A DNA stretch of 64,000 nt, taken from assembly GCA_017416185.1 (NCBI GenBank), contig JAFQDF010000026.1, forward strand, positions 62,001-126,000. The letters are read 5' to 3'. Each line of letters starts with the position of its first letter. The first letter of the stretch is position 1. A model generated the notes under the pieces. That model saw only the letters and a program-made list of their open reading frames with translations, was not told the DNA's origin and made no database searches. Shown in pieces: positions 25,801 through 34,623 of the stretch. Source of the stretch: Clostridia bacterium. Lineage in GTDB: Bacteria > Bacillota > Clostridia > Oscillospirales > CAG-272. The position numbers and the translations under genes are program-made.

Positions 25801-26045
25801 TCGGCATCAGGGCTTGCTTCGCCCTCTTCTCCTTCAGCAGGAGCTTCTGCATCGGAGGTCTGCGCGTCGGGTGTTTCTGTAGCGGGTGCTTCTTCGCCTG
25901 TTGCTGTATCGGCTACAGTTGTATCTGCAGGTACCTCAGCGGTATCCTCGGGAGCTGCCGCAACGACAGTTGCCATAACCGAAAGAAGCATCATCACGCA
26001 AAGGAACAGTGATAAAAACTTTTTACCGATAGATCTAATATTCAT
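22803..26045 (-). CDS. Large secreted DUF5696-type protein
   Basis: 1,080 residues. A signal peptide (LFLCVMMLLSVMATVVAAA) with no lipobox Cys is followed by an acidic Ala/Thr/Glu linker ending in a run of GEE repeats (about residues 75-100). The long conserved body includes YNGYTFIPDGSGALF near 410, YIESFGAVD near 620, NFRLAGFANGG near 665 and a YPEFD segment near 710. This arrangement suggests a glycosidase-like barrel, but no catalytic pair can be named. A coiled, Ala/Glu-rich stretch lies near 985-1020. I place it in DUF5696 from memory of such operons. It sits between the YIP1 protein and the second permease pair, so it probably handles or senses the transported glycan. Confidence 0.75.
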   Translation of the reverse strand: MNIRSIGKKFLSLFLCVMMLLSVMATVVAAAPEDTAEVPADTTVADTATGEEAPATETPDAQTSDAEAPAEGEEGEASPDAEEGEEGEEGEEGEEGEEEDVFNYLNATNVFSTADEKLNHMVKKVENFGYALYCDEYTGEVAIKNLTTGQTLFTNPYDLAGSPSSEDVKRQLMSQLEIRYSDSTGTKTSMFSYTEACEKNQIKVKNLKNGLRVEYSLGDEEVRFLVPMQIEKSRYEELIKTHIDNSDLSNRIKNKFSTEGYYVLKDPFDPTLSIREIKEMQEDFPVTEEMAIYVFDTEASTREIQEMETYIKTYCPEYTFATLEEDHQLTGYTSTQKAPPLFKMALEYYLDEDGLQIRLPANGIRFDEDEYQLVYVRILPYFGAGSSDYNGYTFIPDGSGALFDFQQLKSEGGTITGKVYGTDFAYHEITTVKSEAMRLPVYGVVENYIGQSATFKTEVVPETTDEETGEVIPEHEISVVDEYLPLTEDRGYLAIIEEGDALASITTNHGGNLHRYNSVYTEFYPRPSDSYNLSDSISVGDDKVWTIVSNRKYTGSYRIRIVMLTDDAKAESLGMAESDYYPVSYVGMAKAYQDYLIKQEILKPITEVKADIPLYIESFGAVDKDSSFLSFPTVVTEALTTFDNLKKMHEELSAKGINNINFRLAGFANGGMSDPSVPAGVEFEKAVGGNDGYSEFVKYAEENGITVYPEFDISYSAKDEAFDGYKTSKDAVKTIDNRYTQKRQYYPSLQQSVITGLICISPASFDKFYGGITEDLEKLGKSGISFSTLGTDLNSDFDKKDSYNREDSKQLITQLLEKAAGQYGSIMVDEGNAYTWKYADTILNVALDSSHYTKAARSVPFIGMVLHGCVNFAGSPTNMASDMDYEILKMIENGSLPYFTLSYDNTPLLKEDDQLSRYYSVAYDIWRDDLVDIYSDLNETLGSLQTKKIVNHEFIAGNRVPEEAEVEADKTALEEAKAAEAAAAAALEEKLARAQALADRLGTTPDAVTEDEKDQTNSGLITSGLTSAELEAENEVKYVINDGTIVRVTYEDGTVFILNYNRFAVSVDGKTIDGLSYIVE

Positions 26046-26065
26046 CTTTATCTTCCTCCTTTACG

Positions 26066-28210
26066 TTACATTCTGAATGATATCTCAGTGATAATGCTGG
26101 AAATAAATCCGACGATCTTCTGAAGCAGTCCTGTGAACAGAAGTCCAAGGAACATGATAAATGCCGCACCCACAATGGTCATAAGACAGGTGAGAAGGTT
26201 CTTGAACAGAGAATAACCGTGAGTTACCTGAAGTCCGAAGAATACAAGGAGACCGACCCAGATCCATGCCATTGACACGAGAAGGGATACGATACCTGCC
26301 TCACCCAGTGAGAATACGTGTGTAAGAAGAACCGAAGGAATTACGAAGAAAGGCATAGGAGCAAGGGAATAACCGCATGCTATATAAATATCCTTGTAGC
26401 TGCCCTCACCGTCCATAAGAGTTGTAAGACACCAGTTGGAGGTTACAACAAGGAAGAGAGGCATCAGTATGGATATTGCCTGTACAAATACAGAGCTTGT
26501 CGCACCTGTAGGATTGAACAGATATGCCTGACCTACCGCCTGGTAGGTAAAGGAAAGAACTGCAAGCACTACCCAGAAGGTTGCACCGCGTACAGAACCT
26601 CGTTTTTCGTGCTTCAGATCCCAGAATCCGTCAAAGGGATGACCAAAGAGATGGAATGCGTAGAGCACTTCTTCATGCATCTTACGCTTGCCCTTCTTAA
26701 GGATTCCGCGTTTGTTTACTCTGCCTGCCCAACCAAAGAGCTGTGACAGACCGAAGCAAACCAGGATAACAACAACGGGAACTACCCAAACCCAGTTGGA
26801 TACCCATTCCTTACGGTATTCCTTAAATGCCTCGGAATACTGCTCGGTATCGTAAGCGTACTTATAATACTCCATCGCTTCTTCCCATTTACCTTCACGG
26901 TACATGGACTTACCGATACCTACATATGCAGCATCGAAGTTGCCGTTACGCTGAAGTATCTTTTCCCAGTCGCCTACTGCGGCATCATAGTTTCTTTCAT
27001 TGTCATTGTGCAGAGCTTCGATAAGAATATCACCGTACTCTGTTCTTACGTATACTGTAAGATTAAGGGCGGTCTTATCAAGACAGATAAGCTTGTCACC
27101 CTGATAAGCAATTGCCTCTGCCATAACTACGTTACCCAGCATCTGACCCTTATCACCGAATATGTGAAGAAGCCTGCCGTAGGAGTCGTAGGTATAGAAC
27201 TTGGAACGCTTCTGGTCAACTATAGTCCAGGTTCCTTCAGGACCGAGAGCTACGTCTACGATCTCAGAGGGTCCGCCGATCTCACCCTTTTGCTCGTCAG
27301 CATTGTTGATAACGTTGACCTCACCGGGACCGAAGAAGCCGCTTCGCGCCATTACATCGTCACCGGAAGAATTAAGCTTTTTGATCGGAGAATGATCACC
27401 GGTATTTGCCATAACTGCCGCCTGCTGTGAACCGGGGTCCAGAGAGGAGGTTGTAACGTAGACAAAGCCTTCCTTGTCTATAGTTATATTGTTATACTCA
27501 GTAGGTACAGAGCTTCTGAGCTGTGCTCTCTGCTCAGCCGTCATAAACTGACGCCAAATAAGTGTAACTGCGTCAACGTTAACCTTCTGTGCACCAAGAT
27601 AGCACTGGAATATGCCCTTGGAGTTCATAACGATAACACCGTCATTTGTGGTGGAGGATACAACGTACATATTGCCGACACCGTCAACAGAGATAGCGAT
27701 CGGCTTATAGATAGCGTCCTCACTCATAACATCGGAGCTGGGCTCCTCTACGATACGCTTGAATACACCGTTACGGTCAAACACTACAATACGGCAGTTT
27801 TCTGTGTCTGCAACATAGATCTCTTCCGCTGTAATAAACATACCGCTGGGCTGATTGAGAGAATCAGGTACACCCTGGTCATTGATAAAAGCTGTACCGA
27901 ATTCCATCACGAACTTGTAATACTTATCCAGCATAATAACTCTGTTGGTGGCACGGTCAACGATATAAACGTTTTCCTGATCGTCAACAACGAGGTCAGC
28001 AGGATCAGAGAGGGTCGCTGAGCTGGACTTGGAGAGATTCATATCTGAAGCACTTACCTGTCTGTCAGGTGTGAATGCATCGGGAGAATCTACGGGACTA
28101 CCATCTATAGAATAGGTATATGACTTATATGCGATAGCAAATGTGGAAAATCCGCCGAGAACTGTGCATAAGCACATTATAAGGGCAATAAGTGATACAA
28201 TTTTTTTCAT
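26066..28210 (-). CDS. Extracytoplasmic NHL-repeat, TPR and YIP1-domain membrane protein
   Basis: 714 residues. An N-terminal signal or anchor segment is followed by NHL-like beta-propeller repeats: DLVVDDQENVYIVDRATNR near 70, GMFITAEEIYVADTENCRIVVFDRNG near 125 and later copies to about 395. A TPR-like helical part follows near 405-455 (AAYVGIGKSMYREGKWEEAMEYYKYA). A membrane helix lies at about 470-490. A YIP1 domain with four or five helices from about 515 to the end completes the protein. Combining a propeller outside with a YIP1 membrane domain is unusual. It lies inside the ABC operon, 13 bp after a MalG-type gene. The function is unknown; a docking or assembly role is a guess. Confidence 0.8.
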   Translation of the reverse strand: MKKIVSLIALIMCLCTVLGGFSTFAIAYKSYTYSIDGSPVDSPDAFTPDRQVSASDMNLSKSSSATLSDPADLVVDDQENVYIVDRATNRVIMLDKYYKFVMEFGTAFINDQGVPDSLNQPSGMFITAEEIYVADTENCRIVVFDRNGVFKRIVEEPSSDVMSEDAIYKPIAISVDGVGNMYVVSSTTNDGVIVMNSKGIFQCYLGAQKVNVDAVTLIWRQFMTAEQRAQLRSSVPTEYNNITIDKEGFVYVTTSSLDPGSQQAAVMANTGDHSPIKKLNSSGDDVMARSGFFGPGEVNVINNADEQKGEIGGPSEIVDVALGPEGTWTIVDQKRSKFYTYDSYGRLLHIFGDKGQMLGNVVMAEAIAYQGDKLICLDKTALNLTVYVRTEYGDILIEALHNDNERNYDAAVGDWEKILQRNGNFDAAYVGIGKSMYREGKWEEAMEYYKYAYDTEQYSEAFKEYRKEWVSNWVWVVPVVVILVCFGLSQLFGWAGRVNKRGILKKGKRKMHEEVLYAFHLFGHPFDGFWDLKHEKRGSVRGATFWVVLAVLSFTYQAVGQAYLFNPTGATSSVFVQAISILMPLFLVVTSNWCLTTLMDGEGSYKDIYIACGYSLAPMPFFVIPSVLLTHVFSLGEAGIVSLLVSMAWIWVGLLVFFGLQVTHGYSLFKNLLTCLMTIVGAAFIMFLGLLFTGLLQKIVGFISSIITEISFRM

Positions 28211-28223
28211 CTCACCGACCCCC

Positions 28224-29108
28224 TTAATCCTTCATACCAGACGAAGCCATAGTCTCAACGATCTGGCTCTGGTTTACGACGAATACTATGATAGGAACAC
28301 TCATCATAAGCACCGCACCTGCCGCAGCCGCACCTGCATTGGTAGCTGCCGCACCGGTAATCTGTGCTACCGCCGCGTTAAAGGTCTTTAAATCCTCACT
28401 CCATACGTATACGGAAGCACCTGCAGCCCATACACCCTGGAAGGTAGTAACGATACAGGTAAGCCAAGCAGGCTTAACCAGAGGCATCGCTATCTTCCAA
28501 TAAATATAGAATTCCTTTGCACCGTCTATACGTGCCGCCTCTACCATTTCATCGGAAATACCGTCGTCAATGAAGTTCTTCATCAGATAAAGACCGAGGG
28601 TGGATGCCCATACGGGAAGAATGGATATCGCATAGGTATTAAGCATACCGATCTTACAATAAATAATGAAGTTATATGTACCGGTAATTGTAGAACCTAT
28701 CATAAGGGACCAGGTAATGAGGTTGTTCATAACCTTATAACCGGGCATACGTATCTTAGACAGAGAGTATGCTGTCATAGAACCGAGAAGAAGTGCACCA
28801 AAGGTGGACGCCACGGAGATATATATCGTGTTAAAAATATATCTGGAGATCGGAACCCAAGTCTGGTTCATATTTGTAAACAGGTCAATGAAGTTCTTCA
28901 GGGTAGGCTTCATTACGTAAAGCTTAGGCGGTGTAATGGCCAGCTCACCTGCGGGCTTGAAAGCGGTAATAACAGAGTTATACATGGGAAGGAACATCAT
29001 AAGTCCAAGTATAACAAGCATTATTGTAATGCCGGTATCACCCGCTGCAGAACGGTTCAGTATGACTCTGTGCTTTGAGACTCTTAACTTTTTATATTTC
29101 TTTGCCAT
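28224..29108 (-). CDS. Carbohydrate ABC transporter permease, MalG-type (first pair)
   Basis: 294 residues with six predicted membrane helices. The EAA loop reads VEAARIDGAKEFYIYWKIAMP near residue 183. The N terminus is short and basic, as usual. One base separates it from the MalF-type gene upstream, so the two are translationally coupled and form one channel. No regulatory element is seen between them. The sugar cannot be deduced. Confidence 0.93.
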   Translation of the reverse strand: MAKKYKKLRVSKHRVILNRSAAGDTGITIMLVILGLMMFLPMYNSVITAFKPAGELAITPPKLYVMKPTLKNFIDLFTNMNQTWVPISRYIFNTIYISVASTFGALLLGSMTAYSLSKIRMPGYKVMNNLITWSLMIGSTITGTYNFIIYCKIGMLNTYAISILPVWASTLGLYLMKNFIDDGISDEMVEAARIDGAKEFYIYWKIAMPLVKPAWLTCIVTTFQGVWAAGASVYVWSEDLKTFNAAVAQITGAAATNAGAAAAGAVLMMSVPIIVFVVNQSQIVETMASSGMKD

Positions 29109-29109
29109 A

Positions 29110-30090
29110 CTACTGTCCCACCTTTGCTAACATCTTGTTGATCATCTTGTTTGCACCGAATACCAGTATGAACTGTACCAATGCAAGTGCAGATGCATAT
29201 CCGAACTCAAAACGTGTGGTCATATACTCACCCATATGATGTGCCAGCGTCCACGCACAGTAGTTAACCGAAGGTGTACCGCAAAGCTGGCTAACGATAG
29301 CACCGAAGCCGAATGCACCGGTGATAGCCATTACCGCACCGAACATCAGCATAGACTTCATATTGGGAAGAGTGATATACCATACCTCCTGCCATCTGTT
29401 CTTGATACCGTCAACCGCACCTGCCTCAAACTGAGCTCTGTCGATAGACTGAAGACCCGCGATAAAGGACAGGAAGGAGATACCAAGGGATGTCCATATG
29501 GAGATAAATATCATAAGAGGCATAATGTAAGTCTCGTTCTGGAAGAAGAGTATAGGCTCTGTTATTAGACCGAGCTTCATCAGCCAACCGTTTGCATAGC
29601 CGTAAATATCGCCCTGGAATATCAGCATAAAGATGCTTGCCGCACCGCCGGAGATACCGGGAGCATAGAAGATAAATACGACAAACGTTCTCAGCTTGTG
29701 GGGAAGCTCGTTGATGAACCAAGCCAGAATAAAGCTGAGGAGGAAGGACGCAGGACCTGTGGTCACCGCGAAAATAAGTGTGTTCTTGAGCGCTGTTATG
29801 AACAGGTCGTCATCAAGGAACATTCTGATAAAGTTATCAAAGCCTATCCACTTAGGCCACTCCAACATATTAAAGGAAGTGAAACTAAGCAGAAGGGAGA
29901 GTATAACGGGGAATACCGTGAATATGAAGAACATTATCATAAAGGGGGCCACCATAAAGTAACCTGCCTTTGTACGCTTCATCTCACTCCACGTATACTG
30001 CGCTCTGGTCATATCTTTTCTGGAAACCGGCTGCTTAGACTTTTTAGGCTTTTCCGGTTTGGTACCTTTTTTAACTGCAGTATCTTGCAT
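29110..30090 (-). CDS. Carbohydrate ABC transporter permease, MalF-type (first pair)
   Basis: 326 residues from ATG 30090 (MQDTAVKKG), which has AAGGAG with 7-bp spacing; the frame upstream to 30123 has none. The Lys-rich first 50 residues are cytosolic, followed by six membrane helices. The EAA loop appears as FEAGAVDGIKNRWQEVW near residue 225. It follows the solute-binding protein gene by 46 bp and is coupled to the MalG-type gene. Confidence 0.93.
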   Translation of the reverse strand: MQDTAVKKGTKPEKPKKSKQPVSRKDMTRAQYTWSEMKRTKAGYFMVAPFMIMFFIFTVFPVILSLLLSFTSFNMLEWPKWIGFDNFIRMFLDDDLFITALKNTLIFAVTTGPASFLLSFILAWFINELPHKLRTFVVFIFYAPGISGGAASIFMLIFQGDIYGYANGWLMKLGLITEPILFFQNETYIMPLMIFISIWTSLGISFLSFIAGLQSIDRAQFEAGAVDGIKNRWQEVWYITLPNMKSMLMFGAVMAITGAFGFGAIVSQLCGTPSVNYCAWTLAHHMGEYMTTRFEFGYASALALVQFILVFGANKMINKMLAKVGQ

Positions 30091-30136
30091 GAGTTTTCTC
30101 CTTATATTATTATTTGTAGGCAAAAACTACAGGGAA

Positions 30137-33100
30137 TTATTCCCCGGCGGCGGAGGACTTTTCATCCTCCGCGTCCTCGCCGTAGGTTATCTCTTTGTAG
30201 TCCAAACCGAACTCTTTACGCTTACGGGAAATTTCCTTATTAATATAAGTAACCTGACCAAGCATTGCATCGGCAGGGTTAACACCCTTGTTGTATGCAT
30301 CAAGGAATGCGAACTGTACGTACTGAGCAAAAATGTAGTTACCGGGGTACTCGGGAACCGCATCAAGCTGTTCTATCGCTGCTGCGATAGCCAGACGCTC
30401 TTCATCCGTCCACTTCTGTGCAAGCAGAGCAGTCTTGTTCGCTGTAGAGAACTTGTTGGTAGGTGCGGAAACCGCGATAGCCTCTCTGGTCTGTCTGATC
30501 TGAGAATCGGTTCCGCAGTACCATCTGATATATTTCCAAACTATCTCGGGATCATATCCGCCTCTCGGGATAACCATCGCCTGAGTGTTTGTAATGGCGG
30601 TACGGTTGATGGAGCCGTCGTCCTGAAGTGTACCGATAACGGGAGAGAGTGCCCACAAACCACGCAGCTCATAGAATGTCATAAGCTGGTTGTAGATGGT
30701 GATACCGTCTTCCTGGATCATTATCGGAATTTCACCTGTTCTGAATCGTGTGATATCGTATGCAACAGGACAGCTGTACTTCTGGAACATTTCACAGAGG
30801 GTCTTGAAGGCTGACAGTGCAACGGGATTGTCAAGGTCGGTCTCATATCCGTCATTCTTATAGAGGTTACCGCCATCTGTCTGATAGAGGAAGAGCGTTG
30901 TTCCCACGAGACCGGTGGGAAGACCAACGTCCATATTATTGTTAAGGAGCGCCGGCATCTCAGCGAGAAGCTGATCCCAGGTTTCGGGTGGCTGGAGACC
31001 CAGCTCGGAAAGAACGTCGAGACGGTAGAATGCCAAGGGCAATACCAGAGTTGTCGGTAATCCGTAGGTATGCATTATGTCATCCTGACCCGTCATGGTC
31101 AGCTTGGTCATCATAGCCTCAGGATACTCAGCCATCAACTCGTCGAAGCCTTCATACTTCTCTAACGGCAACAGCGCGTTTCGCATACCGAACGTAACCG
31201 TGTTTATCGTATCAAGGAACGCCATATCCGGACCGATTCCCGCAAGGATCGCTTCTGTCAAACCTGCGGTAATAACCTTGATTCGGATGCTGATGCCCTC
31301 GCCCTCACATCCCGGAGCCGAGAAGTAGTTGTCGACGATGTAACGTGTGATAAGCATGGACTCTCTGTCTGCAACAGCCCACATCTCAAGCTCGTGCTCG
31401 GTCTTGGTGGATGCATCCTCGGAGAAACCGATGGTTGTATAGTCCATTGTAAAGGAAGCTACGAACGCACGGCACTCAAACCAAACGGTCTGCCATGTTG
31501 TAGCTACGTCCGCAGGCTTTTCCTCATCAGCTGCGCCTACAACAAAGTAGTCCAGTTTAAGGGGCTGACCCAGTGCTGCGTAAAGCCAGTTACTAAGTGA
31601 GATTATATAGTTTTTAAACGTCAGGAAGTTAGGTGCTATTTCAAATTCATCTGTAGCCATTTTTTCAAACAGCTCAGCGATCATCTCGAGGTTATTGGTC
31701 TGGTCGCCCTCTTGTCCTGTCATTTCGATGATCGATTCCTGTATTTCATACAGCTCGTTAGCTGCGTTTGCTATTGTCTTGATACAGTCAGGTACCAGTC
31801 TGTAGAAGCCGTAGTCACGGTTTGAGTCAGGTACGGGGCCGGTGATCATAAGCATCTTCTGATAAGCCGCATTAAGCTCCTCAATAAGCTGCTCTATACG
31901 GTAAACGTATTCCACCATTTCGCCGAGAACGATCTCGATCTCAACCTCGTTGACACCTTCCTCAAAGTAAAACAGGAAGTTCTGTTCTCCGTCGGTAGCA
32001 TAGGTGGACTGGAATGATGTCTCATACATAAAGCGGAGATAGCTTGCCTCGCGGAACTGGATATCACCGTTTATCTTGACACGTCTTGATGTGAACATAC
32101 CGATAAGGGAGTTCTGACGGAAACGGAAGGACAGAGAGTAGAGACCGCTCTTGGGAACCTCAACCTCATATTTCATCCAGTTATTCGCTGTAGAGTTATC
32201 AAGTATGTTGTACTTGATATATGCAGGATGCTGAGGCTCTGTAATAGAGGAGGTTCTGTCATTGCCGGGGATAACGTTCTGTACCGATACGCTCGTGGGG
32301 TTCTCTGCCTGAATCTTTATAGGCTCAACGTCGGTAACCTCTTTGATACCCTTATCATGCATTGACTTGAGCCACTTTTCATAGGGAATCTCCTCGTCAT
32401 ATCTGTAAAGCTCGATCTGCTCGATAACCATGCCCTCACGGTTTGAAACAAGCGTGATGGTATGCTCACCCTCAGAGAAGTAGTACTGGAAGGGGTCAAT
32501 CTCGTAGCCCAGCCAGTCACGCAGATAGTAGGTCTGCCATATGGGAAGCTCCCAACGACGGGGTCTGGTATCGTTGCCGTTCTTATCCTTATGGAAGGTA
32601 TAGCAACCGTACTCCTCGTCGATAACGGGATCACCGTTCTCATCGGTAAGATACTCATACTGCCACGCACGGGGGAAGTAGAGATATCTGGACTCTGAGA
32701 AAGGCATTGCTCCGTCGATGTAAAGCATACGCTCGATGGTTGTGGAGATCTCTGTAGCATCTGTATCGTCCTGAACGATTGACGCATACTTAATTCTCAT
32801 AGCGTACATTGCTGTCTTGGGGATTTCGACCTTAAATGTCGTCTCGCCTACGTCACCTGTTACGAGAACCTCACCGGTAACGGAACCGTCACCGTAGTTC
32901 TTACCGTCCTCAATCGTAACCTCAGAAGTAGACTGATCGGGCAGATAAGCCTCAACTGCGTTGATAATAAGCGGCTCCTTGTCTGCCTTTTCTACATCCT
33001 TGTGTTTCTGGGTGTAGTCATAGTAGGATTCTACGCCGATGAGCTTATTGAGCTGTGCCTCGTCGTATTCCAGGTGGTATTCATTCGTATTGGCTCCGTC

Positions 33101-33283
33101 TACCGTGGTGCCTGTGCCGTCATCGGCTCCTGCAACGGTAAGCTCGGGGGCTCCAAGTACGGATGAATCGGATGTCGCGTCCATGCCGTCCTCGCCGGCG
33201 GCTAATACGGGCACTGACAGGGTGCCTAAAAGCATTAACATCGCCATAAAGAATGACAGGATTTTGGTGATCCTTGCTTTCAT
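30137..33283 (-). CDS. Very large extracellular solute-binding protein with N-terminal carbohydrate-binding-like modules
   Basis: 1,048 residues, more than twice the usual 400-450 for a family 1 binding protein. The signal peptide ends in an AxA site (SVPVLAAGED) and lacks a lipobox Cys. Two beta-rich modules follow (about 110-300 and 325-480); each pairs a VEIPKTAMYAMRIKY or VEVPKSGLYSLSFRF phrase with an FSESRYLYF or FREASYLRF phrase, as in CBM-like jelly rolls. After a helical linker, the binding-protein core runs from about 600 to the end (AFLDTINTVTFGMRNALLPLEKY; MVIPRGGYDPEIVWKYIRWY). It heads the operon and is the only binding protein for two permease pairs. Confidence 0.85.
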   Translation of the reverse strand: MKARITKILSFFMAMLMLLGTLSVPVLAAGEDGMDATSDSSVLGAPELTVAGADDGTGTTVDGANTNEYHLEYDEAQLNKLIGVESYYDYTQKHKDVEKADKEPLIINAVEAYLPDQSTSEVTIEDGKNYGDGSVTGEVLVTGDVGETTFKVEIPKTAMYAMRIKYASIVQDDTDATEISTTIERMLYIDGAMPFSESRYLYFPRAWQYEYLTDENGDPVIDEEYGCYTFHKDKNGNDTRPRRWELPIWQTYYLRDWLGYEIDPFQYYFSEGEHTITLVSNREGMVIEQIELYRYDEEIPYEKWLKSMHDKGIKEVTDVEPIKIQAENPTSVSVQNVIPGNDRTSSITEPQHPAYIKYNILDNSTANNWMKYEVEVPKSGLYSLSFRFRQNSLIGMFTSRRVKINGDIQFREASYLRFMYETSFQSTYATDGEQNFLFYFEEGVNEVEIEIVLGEMVEYVYRIEQLIEELNAAYQKMLMITGPVPDSNRDYGFYRLVPDCIKTIANAANELYEIQESIIEMTGQEGDQTNNLEMIAELFEKMATDEFEIAPNFLTFKNYIISLSNWLYAALGQPLKLDYFVVGAADEEKPADVATTWQTVWFECRAFVASFTMDYTTIGFSEDASTKTEHELEMWAVADRESMLITRYIVDNYFSAPGCEGEGISIRIKVITAGLTEAILAGIGPDMAFLDTINTVTFGMRNALLPLEKYEGFDELMAEYPEAMMTKLTMTGQDDIMHTYGLPTTLVLPLAFYRLDVLSELGLQPPETWDQLLAEMPALLNNNMDVGLPTGLVGTTLFLYQTDGGNLYKNDGYETDLDNPVALSAFKTLCEMFQKYSCPVAYDITRFRTGEIPIMIQEDGITIYNQLMTFYELRGLWALSPVIGTLQDDGSINRTAITNTQAMVIPRGGYDPEIVWKYIRWYCGTDSQIRQTREAIAVSAPTNKFSTANKTALLAQKWTDEERLAIAAAIEQLDAVPEYPGNYIFAQYVQFAFLDAYNKGVNPADAMLGQVTYINKEISRKRKEFGLDYKEITYGEDAEDEKSSAAGE

Positions 33284-33551
33284 CTTGAACTTTCCTCCTA
33301 ACGGATTGCTTGAATTAAAATTTCAGAAAAGAATTATGACAACTACCCAACGGGCATAACTCAACCTTTTTTAGGGAGCAGCTCGTCCGGCAGTCACTTT
33401 CTGTACAGATCCTCTCAAGACTTAAATATTCGCACGCTCCGCCTTTAATTACCCCATGGAAATTCAAGGCACCTCAGAAGGTGCCGAAAGACAAAGCAAA
33501 AGCTGATATTTCAGTCCCGTAAAACCGGTACTTTTTTCTTTAATTTTCTTG
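33284..33551 (-). promoter_or_regulatory. Long 5' leader of the transport operon
   Basis: About 268 nt between the predicted transcription start and the solute-binding protein ATG, with no ORF. It contains a perfect GGCACCT/AGGTGCC hairpin at about 33459-33485 and further short inverted repeats. A GGAGGAAAG site ends it. I do not recognise a known riboswitch class. Confidence 0.45.
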
Positions 33552-33557
33552 TTTAAT

Positions 33558-33586
33558 ATAATACCACAGGTGCCGATAATTGTCAA
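33558..33586 (-). promoter_or_regulatory. Sigma-A promoter of the seven-gene transport operon
   Basis: Reverse strand TTGACA at 33586-33581, 17-bp spacer, TATTAT at 33563-33558. Confidence 0.8.
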
Positions 33587-33589
33587 GGA

Positions 33590-33984
33590 CTCTGTTTTAA
33601 TGTCTCCTTGTGTCATAAGGCTCGGAGGCATATTTTTAAAACTTTTTTAAACTGCGCCGCTTTATTGATTCTGTAACTTTTCCGGGCAGAATTTTCCCAT
33701 TCTCCCTCCCAAAATTTATCAAGTTCATTTTTTTGACGATTTTTTCAATTATTTTAACGAAAAACAGGGATGATTTTTATGCTTTTCGGAGAATTTTCCA
33801 CACTTTTCGTACTAATTTACCCATTTGCTCTGACCTCTGCAGCAGAACAAAAAAATTAATAATTTTTGTTAATATTGCACAAAATAACGCCTTAAATTTT
33901 TACACTTATACAATTTGCACAAAAACCATTTTCGGCTTGTTTTTCGTGTGATTTTACGCCTTTTTAACATTTTTAAGTGAAAAG
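33590..33984. other. AT-rich intergenic stretch without a recognisable gene
   Basis: About 395 bp between two divergent promoters. Short frames exist (e.g. 33733-33951) but lack ribosome sites. The only notable pattern is a TTGCACAAAA-like word seen twice, near 33885 and 33913, which recurs as half of a palindrome upstream of msmX. It may contain regulator sites. Confidence 0.4.
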
Positions 33985-34013
33985 TTGACTTTCTATGCCC
34001 ATACTGATATAAT
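33985..34013 (+). promoter_or_regulatory. Sigma-A promoter of the yfbR-like gene
   Basis: TTGACT at 33985, 17-bp spacer, perfect TATAAT at 34008. Confidence 0.8.
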
Positions 34014-34044
34014 GTCATTACTAACTGAAGTAACGGAGAATTTT

Positions 34045-34623
34045 ATGAAAAACGCATTTTACCCTATGGTATTCAGACAAAAATATATCCGCCGATGGGG
34101 ACTTATGAGAAATATGACAGCAGAGACCCTGTCCGAGCACAGCTATGACGTATCGGTTCTGGTACACGCTCTATGTACTATCGGAAACGAGATCTTCGGC
34201 AAGAGTTATGACACAGGAAAGGCTGTATGCTATGCACTGTTTCATGACGTGCAGGAAGTGTATACCGGCGATATGCCCACCCCTGCAAAATATTACAACA
34301 AAGAAATGCGTACAAACTACGCAAAGATCGAAGAAAATGCAACAACTCAGCTTTTATCCAAGCTTCCCGACGAGCTCAGACCTACCTATGATGATCTTCT
34401 TCACAGTGACAACTCTGAATATCATGACATCGTTAAGGCTGCCGATAAGCTCAGCGCATATATCAAATGCATAGAAGAGCTGAAATGCAACAACAATGAG
34501 TTCAAGAGCGCAGCGGCTTCAACCCTCGCCTCCCTCGAGGCAAATCCCTTACCGGAATTACAATATTTTATGGAACATTTTCTTCCTGCATTTGAAGCGG
34601 ATCTTGATGAACTGCAAAAATGA
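34045..34623 (+). CDS. yfbR: YfbR-like HD-domain 5'-deoxynucleotidase
   Basis: 192 residues, matching YfbR (about 199). YfbR dephosphorylates deoxyribonucleoside 5'-monophosphates with a divalent metal. The metal-binding HD set is visible as LSEHSYDVS near residue 28, ALFHDVQEVYTGD near 66 and a final Asp in KAADKLSAY near 135. WGLMRNMTAETLSEHS is typical of the family. I took ATG 34045 because a GGAG site precedes it and the promoter at 33985 would exclude the longer frame. It is monocistronic and shares a bidirectional terminator with msmX. Confidence 0.88.
   Translation: MKNAFYPMVFRQKYIRRWGLMRNMTAETLSEHSYDVSVLVHALCTIGNEIFGKSYDTGKAVCYALFHDVQEVYTGDMPTPAKYYNKEMRTNYAKIEENATTQLLSKLPDELRPTYDDLLHSDNSEYHDIVKAADKLSAYIKCIEELKCNNNEFKSAAASTLASLEANPLPELQYFMEHFLPAFEADLDELQK

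Noticed and set aside
33733..33951. Possible 72-residue gene in the msmX-side intergenic region
   Set aside because: No ribosome site, AT-rich composition unlike neighbouring genes, and no recognisable fold.
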